From contig CM057224.1 of assembly GCA_029891385.1 (NCBI GenBank), forward strand, positions 8,308,001-8,372,000: a stretch of DNA of 64,000 nucleotides, in the 5' to 3' direction. A model generated the notes under the pieces. That model saw nothing but the letters and a program-made list of their open reading frames with translations. It was not told the DNA's origin and searched no databases. The stretch's first letter is position 1. Each line of letters opens with the position of its first letter. This document shows, in pieces, positions 12,787 through 23,679 of this stretch. This DNA comes from Erythroxylum novogranatense. Lineage: Eukaryota > Streptophyta > Magnoliopsida > Malpighiales > Erythroxylaceae. Made by a program: the position numbers and the translations under genes.

Positions 12787-13733
12787 TCTTCTCCGATTTC
12801 CTTTTTCCTCTTTCTCTCTCCAAAATCCAGTATTAACTCAACTTAAACACTCAAATCTCTAACAATTAACCCCATGCATGCTTTAAACACAATAATAAAC
12901 AACATGAAATCATATACTTACTAATCGAAGCTCAATCCCTAAACCTTAAAATCTCCGAAAATCTCTTCCAACTTCTAGCAATCACGGTGATCTCCATAGC
13001 CAAGCCCAACATCAACCTCTCTAAAGTTTCCAGCTAGTCTTCAACCACAATGAAGGAGAAACAAGCAAGAATCAAGAAGAAGACAGGAACGAAGATCACC
13101 GAGGAAGGAGAAAAGGGTTCGTGCCCTAGGAGAAGAGAATTCCTTTTCTCCTTTCGAAATTCTAAGGCATTTATAAGGCTAATTCCATATATCTCTTGTC
13201 CCCTTTTTCCTCATAATACAAGAAATTCTGTTACTCTTTTCACGATCATTTTCGGTCCAATTTGTCTCTAAATTTCAATGGATCGACATATTTAAACTCT
13301 TAAATCATATTTCTAATTTCCATAGCCATAGGACAATTATTTCGGTCCTATTTAGTCAATCGGTCCGCCACTCGAAGAATTTTCGGTCCGGACATTTTCT
13401 CCTAATTATTCTAGAAACTTATCCTAACGATCACTGTCACTTTGCGATCACTCTAACACAGTTCCAATTCCACCATTCACACCCAATTATTCCATAATTC
13501 ACAATATATCATAATCCAATCTAATTATCTCACACATTCATAGTTCAAATCATTTACAAAATCAAATGCCGGGAAAAGTCACGAATGCATGTACCTATAT
13601 GTGCATGTGCCAAATGACTCAGTTCTCTACAATCAGAGGCCAAATAAATGTTCACATCAGAAATATGAAATGCAAATTACTAGCCTGACCAAATTGACCC
13701 ATATACCCTTCCCATTGGGGTCGGGATGTTACA

Positions 13734-14398
13734 ATCGATCTCATCACAATATCGATATCATCTTCCATACTACACACCAATACAATTGTAGTGAATCTAT
13801 ATCCGCCTTATCGAACCATATACTTTTGCTCATTTTCAATTATCCCCATTTTATCGAACATACAAGTCCAAATCATAACTACCTAGTCATCCTGAGCTTT
13901 TGATCTCTCATAGACATATTCACATATTCTTAAGCTAAATCATAACTCCCATCACTTTTAACCAATGTTTTTTTTTCATAACCATATTTGACCTCTCCAG
14001 ACTATCGCAAATTTTGTTTTTCGTTCAACTCGATTTATACACTTTAAATCTCATTATTTATTTTGACATCACTTCTTTCTAAATCAGCCCATGCCAATGT
14101 ATTCACATTCAAATCACATTCGAGGGTTTTTAATCACAATACAATATGAATATCATTATCCATTTTTCTTTTCCCATTTCTAGTTGCCCATATACCTTCA
14201 TTGGCTCACATTCTACCACAACACCACTTTTCTCACACTTAACACATGTTCATGCTTATGACTCATACCCATACGACTCAAACTAGGGATCAGTTGCTAT
14301 GGTCTGCTATGACATGACTTTAATATATGTGACTTACTACATATTTCAGAAAATGGCCAGATAAGTTCGTACTTATGGGCTCTGATACCACCTAAATG
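13734..14398 (-). mobile_element. Right remnant of element G interior with primer site
   Basis: This continues element G after the ATCGA duplication of A. It ends with the minus-strand primer site at 14379-14392 and the bases before an LTR start at 14399. On the minus strand, 14284-14378 holds the leader block (CATGTCATAGCAGACCATAG, ACTGATCCCTAGT) seen in A, B, C and D, so G belongs to the same long-LTR lineage. No reading frame of note is present. Its 5' LTR is missing apart from the odd 76-bp piece that follows, and its 3' LTR is not visible. Confidence 0.65.
14379..14392 (-). other. Primer binding site of element G
   Basis: TGGTATCAGAGCCC on the minus strand is a perfect match to the sites of A and C. 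It is followed (minus sense upstream) by an LTR terminus at 14399. Confidence 0.85.
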
Positions 14399-14474
14399 TA
14401 ACACTCTCACAGGGCACGGACTCGAATATCACCATCGATGTCGGGTTTGGGTCATGCGGGAGTGGGGTGTTACA
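14399..14474 (+). repeat. 76-bp isolated LTR end with inverted termini
   Basis: It begins TGTAACAC and ends GTGTTACA, an 8-bp perfect terminal inverted repeat. The body (GGCACGGACTCG, ATATCACCATCGATGTCGGG, GGGAGTGGGG) is the last 70 bp of a plus-oriented LTR of the A-D lineage. The neighbouring primer site, however, requires a minus-oriented LTR start here. Either the LTR end was inverted in place, helped by its quasi-palindromic sequence, or a plus LTR end was joined to it by deletion. Confidence 0.7.
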
Positions 14475-15856
14475 TTAGCTCCTTCCCACGGTCGTGGGAA
14501 ATGCTTTGAAATGAGAAAAGTTCAATTTTGTGCAATTATTGAACCACATAAAGTTAAGACATTTTTAAATGGTATATTTAAACTTGATTAAGGTTTGAAA
14601 TGAACCTAGTATGATGTTGGATTCATTGGTTAAAGGTTAAATAAGTTTTAAAATGTTAATTAAGGTGATAACTTAAGGAATGGAATGTTTGATATTAATG
14701 TATCCAATTTTAGAATATTTAAATTGTTCAAGGGATGAAGGTGTTCTTATGAACACAAATGTGATCCAAAGGATTTAAGTAATGTGAATTAGTTATGAAT
14801 GTTTGAGAATTGGGAATTTGTGTGAACATATATGATGTGTAATTACTTAATGTTATTATTGATGCATTGTTACAAATGCTTAAATTTATAAGGCATATTA
14901 AGTTTGTTCGAGTGTGAAAGAATGTACTCAATTTGAGCATAAGGAAATAAATTCCTACGTTATGCATTATTTCTCTTACATGTGATTCTGAAATGTGATA
15001 TGTGTTACTTTAAACCTACCAAGTCCTAGATTGTGGGTAAATAGGCATGCCTAGAAGGGTCTGCAGCTATTTTTATACTTAGACACTACAGTGTCTTTTA
15101 TTCTTAGACACTATAGTGTCTTCTGTTTAAGAGACTCAAGTCTCTTCTGTTGCTGTAGATACCAATCATAGGTATCTTCTATTTTGTTCCCATTACCCTC
15201 TTTTGTAAAAAGGATTAGCAGGAAATTCTATATGTGTTTTGATATTAGTTTTGCTCTAAAACAATCATGTCTTATTTTATATTATATTCTGATGTAACTA
15301 TATTCTATTTTAATGCACTTATGTTATGTTCTGATGTAATTAATAGTTTGATTACTCTCTAATTTGAATAATTAAAGATTGTTTGTGATAAGCCATGATT
15401 CATTTGCTTATAAATGCTAAATGACTGTTAGAAGCAGTTGCCATCTTGTATCATGTTTAGTTATTCCCCACTAAGTTATATACTTAGCATGGTAGTTTTT
15501 CCTCCATGTAGGTCTTGATAAAAAGGATTAAGGAAGGGACAACCGCAGTGGCCAAAGAAGGACTTGTTATGTTTTGGAAGATGTTTTATTTAACTTTTTG
15601 AGTTGTATTTAAAATTATGACACATTTGTATTTTGTGTAAATGGTTTGTAATAACTATAATACATGATGGATTTGAATTTAAGGAATATATTTGATAAAT
15701 ACAATGTGTAAATTATGTTCTGTTTATAACTCAACATTCAAATGAAATGTGAAGTATGTTGCCTTATTTTTAGGATTTGCTAGAATATCTTGGCATCTTC
15801 TAGGTTTGTTTTGTGTGGCATTCATATATCCTCTTAAGGGGTATTAGGGTGTTACA
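14475..15856 (+). repeat. LTR H (3' part), plus orientation
   Basis: It ends GGTATTAGGGTGTTACA at 15856, the terminal signature of long-LTR elements here. It is non-coding and AT-rich. It contains a hairpin TCCCACG-GT-CGTGGGA at 14484-14499, a four-hairpin array at 15081-15177, and an acceptor-like CCTCCATGTAG/GTC ending at 15511. Its start cannot be fixed: no TGTAACA start is seen right of 14399. It is probably a truncated LTR of a related family, judged on the end motif and the same hairpin-then-acceptor order. Confidence 0.45.
15081..15177 (+). repeat. Array of four hairpins with different stems
   Basis: Four inverted repeats stand in a row: AGACACTACAGTGTCT (15081), AGACACTATAGTGTCT (15106, a perfect 16-bp palindrome), AAGAGACT-CA-AGTCTCTT (15129-15146) and AGATACC...GGTATCT (15157-15177). 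Stems are 7-8 bp, starts are about 23-28 bp apart, and stem sequences change while pairing is kept. Confidence 0.8.
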
Positions 15857-16584
15857 TAATATTCTAGATCGATCAGAACATATATTAAACTTGAAATCAA
15901 ATCACAATATATCAAATAAACCAATTGCATTAGTAAAAGAGTCAAAACATGTTAAAGCATAAACATAGGGTTCATCTAACCTAGAACTAAAGGAATTTAG
16001 TTACACATGATTGAAAATGAAATCAAACAATAACAAAAAGAAAAATGAATAGAAAATAAAGATTCATAATTTTAAATCTCCCCTTTTTTATTTCCTATTG
16101 AATATTCTTGCATGTAGAGTTTGATCTTGTATTCTTTTGGATCTTTCAATAAATTCTTCTTTTTTGCCACTTCTCTAGATCAAAATAGCACCTTGAGTGG
16201 CCTCTAAGAGTTTCAGAACGCCTCTGTATGTCTCTTATCCTATTTTGCCTCTGAACACATCTTTTTATAGTAAATTTTAGGGTTCTGGGAGATGCACAGT
16301 TGTATATCAAATCGTGCATAACCCAAAATCTCCAAATTTTGCGAATATGCACATCATAAGAGAAGTACATGGGCTTATACACAGTCGTGTATCCCTTCTA
16401 TGCTTCAAATCTTCATTTTATGTCGTGTTTTCATCTAAATTCTCCTCTTTTAGTCCATGAAGGCAATTATACTCTATAAACACACTTGAAGCAAATTAAG
16501 TACCAAATATACAATAAAAGTATAAAATATCAAGAAAAATATATGAAATATGAGGTATAAATATGATTAATTATGCATTTATCA
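15857..16584 (-). repeat. Minus-strand LTR fragment beginning TGATAAATG
   Basis: On the minus strand it starts TGATAAATGCATAATTAATC at 16584 and has a TATA box TATAAAAAG near 16270-16262. It then runs through TAACTAAATTCCTTTAG and TAGATGAACCC near 16000-15970. That word order resembles the LTRs of plant Tat/Ogre-like gypsy elements; this rests on recollection, not a search. It is cut at 15857 by the end of LTR H. The short frame at 16146-16382 has no recognisable domain and is regarded as noise. Confidence 0.4.
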
Positions 16585-17174
16585 ATATTATTCAAAAGAA
16601 TCTTTATTCCTTTTCTAAAACAATAATGTTAAACTAATTACAAAGTAATCTATAATTTTATAAATAATATAAGTCTACAAATTTTTATGAATTATGTAAA
16701 CTAGTTGATTCACAAAAATTGACACATACTATATGGACTTGGGTAAACTAGCTAAACATACGATGAAATAACTCTTTTAAAGAGGTTTGACATATGTCCA
16801 ATAGTTGGCATTACTTGCATATGCCAGTCCTTTAGAACTTGAAGAAGGTAAGGAATTTCATATCTATACTTCATATTTAAATGATATTTAAATTAATATT
16901 ACATAAACCGTGTTTATTATAGGGGACGATAAGTAACGAACTTGGTATCGTGAAATTAAAATATACTTCAATGTTGTTATACATATAGGTTATGGAAATG
17001 ACGAGAGATGAAACTTTTGGATTATTAAAATTTCCCATGGAAAGACTTGAGTAGATGAAAGACTAGGAAAAGTAATGAGATAATCAAGTTTACCAAATAT
17101 TCCTTATTCCTATTTTTTCTAGAAAAAGGGGATGAGAAAAGTTAAAAAATAATCCATAGTTTTATAAATAATAT

Positions 17175-17452
17175 GGCCTGTTTGGTTCACGGAATGGAAT
17201 AGATAAGGAATAGAATAGTTATTCTTTGGAATAGAAAAGATGAGGAATATAATAGAATGTGTATTACTTTGTTTGGTTCAAGGCATGAAATAGCTAAAGA
17301 ATTTCTATTCCATTGTTTGGTTTGAAAATATAAACTTGGAATAGGAAAGGAATAACTAACTAAAAGACCAAAATAACTTCTTCTTCTTCTTCTTATTATT
17401 ATTATTAACATTATTATTATTATTAACATTATTATTATTATTATTATTATTT
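17175..17452. mobile_element. MITE-like insertion GGCCTGTTTGGTTC with microsatellite end
   Basis: It interrupts the 507-bp unit between ATAAATAATAT and TTGTTGATGG. It begins GGCCTGTTTGGTTCACGG and carries repeated GGAATAG words. GTTTGGTTC-type words recur inside (17272, 17314), but no clean inverted terminus exists at the right end, which dissolves into (TTC)n and (ATT)n. GGCCTGTTTGG is a common terminus of plant DNA-transposon MITEs; family assignment is not possible here. Confidence 0.45.
17378..17452 (+). repeat. (TTC)n/(ATT)n microsatellite
   Basis: A run of TTC triplets passes into ATT triplets, interrupted twice by AAC. It forms the right part of the inserted MITE-like sequence. Confidence 0.9.
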
Positions 17453-18235
17453 GTTGATGGAAATTTTATAAAGTGTAGAGATTATCGGTTTTGTAGAAAT
17501 TAGCACATATGATATGGACATAGGCAAATCTTGTTAGCATATCGATAAAAGTGCACTTTAAAAAAGGCTGGCATATGTCCAATATCTGGTATTCATATAT
17601 GCCAATCCATTATGAATTTGATAAAGTTAAGAAATTTCATATTTGTACTTAATACATAAATAATATTTGATTTAATATTATATAAAACATGTTTATTTTA
17701 GGGATGATATATACTTAACCTAGTCCAAGTAAACTAAAAAAGACTTCCATGTTGTTATAATTGTGAGTTATAAGAATAACAAGTGACACAATTTCTTAAT
17801 TCTTAAAATTCTCATAAAAGACTTGAGCAAACAAAGGATTAGGAAAAGTAATAAGAACATCAAGTTTATCATATTCATGACATTCCTTATCCCTTTATTT
17901 TAAAAAATATGAAAACTATTACAAAAATACCCATAATTTTATAAATAAAATAAGTAGTTTGTTTATAGAAATTTTTATGAAGTATGGAGATTAGTTGGTT
18001 CATAGAAATTGACACATATGATAAGGAATTAGCAAACCTCTTCAACATGTTGATGAAGGTGCAATTTTACAGAGGTTAACATATGCCCAATAGTTTCTAT
18101 TATTCACATTTACCCAACCTTCAAGACTTTTAAGAAGGCTAGAAATTTCATATTTGTATTTTATACATAAATGATATTTAAATTAATATTACATAAACTT
18201 ATTTATTTTAGGAGATGATATATACTAGACCTATT

Positions 18236-18470
18236 CTTTTGTTTTTTTGATTACAAAAGAAAACAAAACTACAACACTAGGTTAAACCCCTGGGGTACAT
18301 GGCGCCCTGCACATCTTGGCGGGTGATCTCCTGAACTCCAAAGGGGGGCTCGTGTAAAATAGCAAGGCCTGGGCTGCACACCCCAGCGAGTCGAGCAAGG
18401 CTGTCCGCACATTGGTTGCCTTCCCTAAACACGTGCTGCATCCGAGCCGTCCACTCCCCGTGCAAGAGCT
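18236..18470 (-). pseudogene. LINE RNase H-like fragment
   Basis: This is GC-richer DNA inside the AT-rich array. On the minus strand, 18465-18277 encodes 62 residues with HVFREGNQCADSLARLAG near residues 11-28. It matches the C-terminal helix signature of the RNase H-like domain (RVT_3) seen at the end of plant LINE polyproteins and of related host-copied fragments: H-V-x-R-E-x-N, then A-D-x-L-A. The 3' side (minus) runs into an A/T-rich tail near 18240-18265. Reverse transcriptase and endonuclease are absent, so it is a 5'-truncated copy. About 20 bases of the array unit are missing at the junction. Confidence 0.7.
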
Positions 18471-18562
18471 TCTATTTTGTTATGATTGTGGACTATGAAA
18501 ACGACAAGAGAGACAATTTTTGGATTACTAAAAATTCTCATGAAAATACCTAAGCAGACTAA

Positions 18563-18970
18563 CACTGTGTTTGGTTACTGTCCTCATAGGTGAGGACAGT
18601 GGACGGAGACACAAAAAACCCATCTCCAAGGTGTTTGCTTGATGTCTCGATGAATTTTGTCCTCGTCTCAGGAGTATAAGGACGGTGATTTTGTGTACCA
18701 GTACAGACTATGGTAAAAAAAATTTTCCGTCCCGGGACAAAAACTACTCTGAAAATGCAATTACCACGTTACCCCTTACAACATCGAAACCTAGCCGTTT
18801 TCTCTACTACCTTCGTTTCTCCCAAATCGTTACACATTTCTGTCCTTGGGACGTGGATAATTTTATCTGTCCCGTCCACCACAACCAAACACCTAATCGT
18901 CCCCCGTTTCATTCTTCCTTCTCTTCCGCTCTTTTACGCCTCCCCTTCAAGACAACAACCAAACACAGTG
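18563..18970. mobile_element. CACTG-ended MITE with TAA target duplication
   Basis: The ends are CACTGTGTTTGGTT (18563-18576) and its reverse complement AACCAAACACAGTG (18957-18970); similarity extends to about 20 bp. TAA flanks both sides (18560-18562, 18971-18973). Removing the 408 bp plus one TAA restores the uninterrupted array sequence GCAGACTAAGGTTTAGG, matching sister units. A 3-bp duplication with CACTG ends suggests a non-autonomous CACTA-type element, though a Harbinger-type TAA target is possible. It has no transposase; the frames at 18685-19050 are not gene-like. Confidence 0.85.
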
Positions 18971-20312
18971 TAAGGTTTAGGAAAAGTAATGAGATAATCG
19001 AGTTTACTATATTCAAAACATTCCTTATTGTTTTTTTCGAAAAAATATGAAAAGAATTATAAAATAATTTTTACTTTTACAAATAATATAATAGTTTTGT
19101 CGATGGAAAATTTTAAGAAGTATTAAGATTCATTATTTGTTGAAATTGGACGATTTGATGCAGATTTTTGTAAACCTCTTCAATATATCAATAAAGGTGT
19201 CACATATACCATTCCTTCATGAATTTAAAGATGGAAAAGAATTTTATATTTGAAAAAAGAATTAGAAGAGAATTATAAAATAATTTGTAATTTTATTAAA
19301 TAATATAAGCGGTTTGCAGATGAAAATTTTGTGAATAGTAGTGATTAGTTGGTTCACGTAAATTGACATATATTATTAGGACTTAAGCAAACCACACTAA
19401 CAAGTTGATGAAGATGCACTTTTAAAGAGGGTTAGTATATGTCTAATAGCTAGTATTATTCACATATGCCAAACTTTCATGAATTTAAAATTGTAAGGAA
19501 TTTCATATTTGTACTTCATATATCAATGATATTCAAATTAATGTTATATGAAAACATGTTTATTTTATGTGATGATATATACCAAATATTGTCATGATGA
19601 AGTTAAAATAGACTTCAATGTTGTTATGATTATTAGTTATATGAAAAGAGAGGCAACTTCTAAATTATTAAAATTTTATAGAAAACTTAAACGAATGATG
19701 AATTGGGAAAATAATGAGACAATCAAGCTCACCATATTCAATACATTCCTTATTCCTTAAAAAAGAATATGAAAATAATTACAAATTAATTCATAATTTT
19801 ATAAATAATACAAATGCTTTGTAGTGAAAATGTTGTATGAAGTGTAGAGATTAGCCGATTCATAAAAATTGGCATATATTATAAGAACTCAAGAAAACCA
19901 CTTCAACACATTGGCAAAGATGCACTTTTAAAAAAAGATAATATATGTCCTGTAGCTAGTATTATTCACATATGCCAATCCTTTACGAATTTGAAGAAGT
20001 TAAGGAATTTTATATTTGTACTTCATATATAAATGATATTACAATTAATATTATTAAAAAAGATGTTTATTTTTATGTGATGGTATATACTAGACCTAGT
20101 CCTGATGAAGTTAAAGTAGACTTCCATTTTGTTATGATTGTGGCTTATATGACAAGAGGGGAAATTTCTAGATTAATAAAAATAATGAGTCAGTCAAGTT
20201 TACCATATTCAATACATTCCTTATTCCTTCTTTAAAAAAAGAATATGAAAACAACGTAAAAACATTTTGTAAAATTCATTAAACAAAAAGGAGGTATCCT
20301 ATTTCTAAATTA

Positions 20313-20325
20313 GGCTTTGATACCA
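20313..20325 (-). other. Primer binding site next to LTR X
   Basis: TGGTATCAAAGCC on the minus strand lies 4 bases from the LTR end TGTCA at 20330. It is a variant of the Met-tRNA-type site used by the other elements and resembles the Copia site at 38880. Confidence 0.6.
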
Positions 20326-20329
20326 ACCT

Positions 20330-21340
20330 TGACAGGCCCCATTCCCTATATGATTAGGCAGCCTACTCGACACTTTATGGTAGTCCTCTAGTCGATATCT
20401 GATCTAGTTGGAAAGTTCCTATGCATCTAAGTCTATTGCCCTTTTATCAAAAAGCTTTAACTCATCATTAATAAATATAAATAGTGGAGATTTTAAAATC
20501 ATTTTTATTAAAAATTTTGGCAGCATAACATATGTATTTTGATATTTCCAAAATTCCTAAAAAAGTTTAAAACACTTTTATATTCACACCAAATTCTCCA
20601 CTATAAATTTTGGACTTCAAGTCTACTCACAACCAACCTCAATCAATTAATTTTAAAAAGGCTAAAACATATTCTTGCATTTAATTTAAAAACGTTTATA
20701 TACATGCATTCTTTACACAAAAATACATTCACAATATATTCAAAGACATGCAATAGTTTCTAAAAAGTATTCACAAGGCAATAATGCCTACATAACAGCA
20801 CGTGATGAAACTAACTACTAGCAAGGTGAAATCCCTACTGTTGAAGCCCCTGAGCATGCTCCTGGTAGGTTTTATTTTTTAAAAATAAAGTATGAGCTAA
20901 ATGAGCTCAATTAGTATTATATTTTCTATTTAAATCATATTTAACAATTTAAACCTCCCTAAAGCAAATTCATTTCATTTCATATAATACAATACCAATA
21001 TCAAACATATATGCTTCCCGGAACCAAATTTCTCAAATTACATTTAAAATAAACAGTGGAGGCATTATTATTATCATGAATTTTCTTACACAACATAGCT
21101 CACCACTAATTTCTTTACCATATGGTACCTTAGGCATAAAGTCACGGAGCTAGTTCTAAATCGATTACCAACCACTAGTTATGAAGCTGGTTCTACATCA
21201 CTTATCTGTAATAGGTTAATTGCTATACACTAGTAGTTACGGAGCTAGTTTTACATCACTGACCCGTAATAATTTTGGCTAGTGCTATACGTACTCCATA
21301 CGTGTAGAGGGAAACACAAACACTTTACTAACTAACTCAT
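20330..21340 (-). repeat. LTR X fragment with adjacent primer site
   Basis: On the minus strand it ends ...GGGGCCTGTCA at 20330, followed 4 bases later by a primer-site match TGGTATCAAAGCC (20325-20313). It shares words with family Y (ATTTTGGCAGCATAAC at 20516 and 21824). It has tandem blocks with GGAGCTAGTTCTA and ACATCACT at 21147-21280, and an acceptor-like CTACCAG/GAG near 20866 (minus). It is cut at about 21340 where the Y copy begins. The interior left of the primer site is nearly all gone (20281-20312). Confidence 0.5.
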
Positions 21341-22249
21341 TGTTAGTAAACCGGATCCCAACCGGAAAACAAAGAAAGAAGGAGACGGAAGCGAATGGAA
21401 ACGGAAATTTCAGATCGAAATTTCGAATCGGAAACAAAATGCGGAAGTGAATAGTAAAAAAGAACTCGAATCACAAAGCAAGCGGAAGCAAAGCAAATGC
21501 GAATCGAATACAGAATCGAAAAGGAAGCATAACAAATGTACTGAAGCAAAACGAAACGAAGCGGAATCGATACTTAACAAATGTCCGACATCCGAGAACA
21601 AGAAGGAACACAGGAACACAATCGCGTTGGAAAACCTAGACTATCCAAATCCGGTATATATATATTTTTTCTTTTGCTTATACTCATTTATCAAACTCAT
21701 ACAAAGCAATCTTATAACCTTTTTCTTGGAAATGCTTTCTCATTCCAAATCTCAACTCTTAACCATATTCTTATACATTGGTATTAATCCCAAAATTCAT
21801 ATTCATCCTAATTTTTTTGTCGAAATTTTGGCAGCATAACGGCTGCGTTTATCCTAACCCAAAAATTCCTGCAAAGGCAAAAATACACTTCTAAAAGCTC
21901 AAACAATCACACAATCATCAAAATCAACCGGACCCTCCGTCCGGGATTTCAGCAGAAGCAAACACACTCCTATATCTAACATTTCAAATAACACCTCAAT
22001 CTTTCATCAAAGCCAAATCCCATTATCATACGCAAACTTGAAACGCAACTCAACATATAGATCCATTTCCATAACACAATTTCTTATACAATTTCAATAA
22101 TTTCATACACATCATATTTTAATTTCTTACAAATCCTTAATGGCTTTTCAAGCCATTACAAACTTATACAAAGATCCACATTACTCAAAAACATACACGA
22201 ATCGAATTGGTGTCCTGACAGTCTTTCATCTGATCTCCTGCTTAAATAC

Positions 22250-23170
22250 CTGGAGATGGGGATGAAAGGGGGGGTGAGCTCGAAAGCTCGTGGATAACAC
22301 ATTTATAAATCGACAAATAAGCAGAAATCATTTTTTTCATAAGCTTTTTGCCAAAAGGGCTTATTTTTCAAACTTTGTAACTTTTCAAAACGGTTTCCTC
22401 AAACCTTTCAATTTTTCAAACTTTTCATAACAAAATTCACTTTTTCATTTCTCAATTTTAAGCATGAATGCAGAACACAGAAACAAGTCAAAAACACGTA
22501 ACATATCAAAATGGTCTGATGTTGGACCCCACACCCCACACGTAGGTGTTTGCAGGTTATACTGCGGCGTGTGTTTGCGGGTTATACCGCGGCATCCAAC
22601 ACAAATCACAATAACACATTAAATGGTCTGGTTTGGTCCGTAACAGGACGTACTGCACATTTCCGCATAGCGGTCATGTGCAGCCGTGAAGGGAGTCCGA
22701 AATCGGAGCTCCGTGCCACTAGCGGGCAGCCGGGCGAAGGCTATAACGAAAAGAGACAGTGCACTGACTCACAAAGGACCTTACCAAACCCATATAGCAC
22801 ATAAGAAAAATATAATTTCAGATGGCCCGAAGGCACTTTTCAAATATCTTGCTTTTCACATTTTTCATCTCATAACATCAAATTGTGTCATAAATGACAC
22901 AAGCAGATATTTACATGAATTCACATAATCAATATAATGCAATGCACATCACCAAATTAATCACATAATAATCACATTCATGACCAAACATGCACTAATT
23001 TCTTTAAATCATTTAAATCATAAATCGAATAATTTGAAACTCATGAATTTCATAAATCTTATATTTTCTCAAAATCATTTTCATAAAATCATTTATCAAA
23101 ACTTTGCTTCTTAATTTTTTTCAAATTCGCATTCTTAGCTTACAATTCAATAAATAAATATACTACCCAC
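22250..23170 (-). other. Putative LTR intron of family Y, minus copy
   Basis: The donor GAG/GTGGGTAGT (23170) and acceptor CATCTCCAG (22250) correspond to 953 and 3073 in the plus copy. It is 921 nt here against about 2.1 kb there, so the interior differs in length while both sites persist. Confidence 0.3.
22508..22625 (-). repeat. Local duplication in family Y LTR
   Basis: Two near-identical 24-bp units (GTGTTTGCAGGTTATACTGC at 22548, GTGTTTGCGGGTTATACCGC at 22572) lie between two AAATGGTCTG words (22509 and 22621). The plus copy at 2764 has only one such word, so about 110 bp were added here. Confidence 0.6.
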
Positions 23171-23679
23171 CTCGAAATGATGCTAGGAATTCGTCCCGAT
23201 CATCAATTTGACCAACGCTTCCTTTATTCTTCCAATTTAAAATTGACCTCTTTCTCCTTCAAACTTCGGATTTATGGAGCTTTAGAGGGAGCTTCCACCT
23301 TCTTTCATCCTTCTTCCTTGAAATCTACTCAAAACAAGCTTTAAGACTCTTAAATATCAAAATCTAGCTTTCTCTCTCTTTTCTCCCTTTTTTTTTCTCT
23401 CATCCGAAACTTCAATCTTCTCTTCTCTTCTTATTTTCCTTCTTTTCTCTAGAATAATAGTGGCTCTTCTATTCTCCCACGACATCATCTGATTTTTAAG
23501 GGCCATGTCATTTAAAATTTGACAAAAAGACCAAAATGCCCCTCACATGTTGCTTTATGACATAATTTATTTTGGATCTGATTCGCACTATCAATTTGAA
23601 AGAATTTGTCCAAACTTCCTCCTAGAAAAATTTTCCTCTCAATCATACGAATCCAACACCACTGACCGCACTCAATTCG

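Larger units (their letters stand above)
4479..13733 (-). mobile_element. Element A: complete LARD-like LTR retrotransposon
   Basis: This is a complete minus-strand element of 9255 bp. Its LTRs lie at 4479-7397 (3') and 10802-13733 (5'), with TGTAACA...TGTTACA ends. The target duplication ATCGA is at 4474-4478 and 13734-13738. The reverse-complemented primer site GGGCTCTGATACCA is at 10784-10797 and the polypurine tract at 7401-7410. The interior is only 3.4 kb and stops cut every frame, so no gag, protease, RT, RNase H or integrase can be made. The PBS type and the TTTCGAGGACGAAAT block before the polypurine tract point to a Tekay/Del-like chromovirus parent. The two LTRs are very similar, so insertion is fairly recent. 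It must have been mobilised by enzymes from elsewhere. It sits inside older element G. Confidence 0.92.
10802..13733 (-). repeat. Element A 5' LTR
   Basis: This is the sister of 4479-7397, 2932 bp. On the minus strand it carries TATAAAT at 13175-13169, a GC-rich island 12786-12541, donor GTGAGT from 11915, a GTTGTGACT/AGTCACAAC pair (11390-11398 and 11639-11647) enclosing the hairpin region, the hairpin ACCATCGATGATGGT at 11210-11196, a TTTTTCAG acceptor at 11149, and the quasi-palindromic LTR end with GATATC on both sides of a 6-base spacer near 10839. ATCGA follows at 13734. Confidence 0.92.
16590..20280. repeat. Degenerate tandem array, about 507-bp unit
   Basis: A long AT-rich unit recurs with the same internal order: CATTCCTTATTCC, ATAATTTTATAAATAAT, GATTAGTTGGTTCA, AAATTGACACATAT, GATGCACTTTTAAAGAGG, CATATGTCCAATAG, CATATGCCAATCC, AAGGAATTTCATATTTGTAC and GATGATATATAC. 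The CATATGTCC-type marker falls at 16791, 17572, 18080, 19201, 19436 and 19942. After removing insertions, the spacings are about 504, 508, 472, 235 (truncated unit) and 506. No host gene or LTR signature is seen. The array is old, judging by divergence, and was a target for three insertions. It could be a satellite or repeated sequence from inside a larger element. Confidence 0.8.

Noticed and set aside
4479..13733. Integrated pararetrovirus because of the Met-tRNA-type primer site
   Set aside because: Two LTRs, a polypurine tract and a 5-bp target duplication show an LTR retrotransposon. No viral movement or coat protein frame is present.
18685..19050. 121-residue open frame
   Set aside because: It lies inside and across the edge of the CACTG-ended MITE, has no domain, and spans the transposon junction. 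It is a chance frame.
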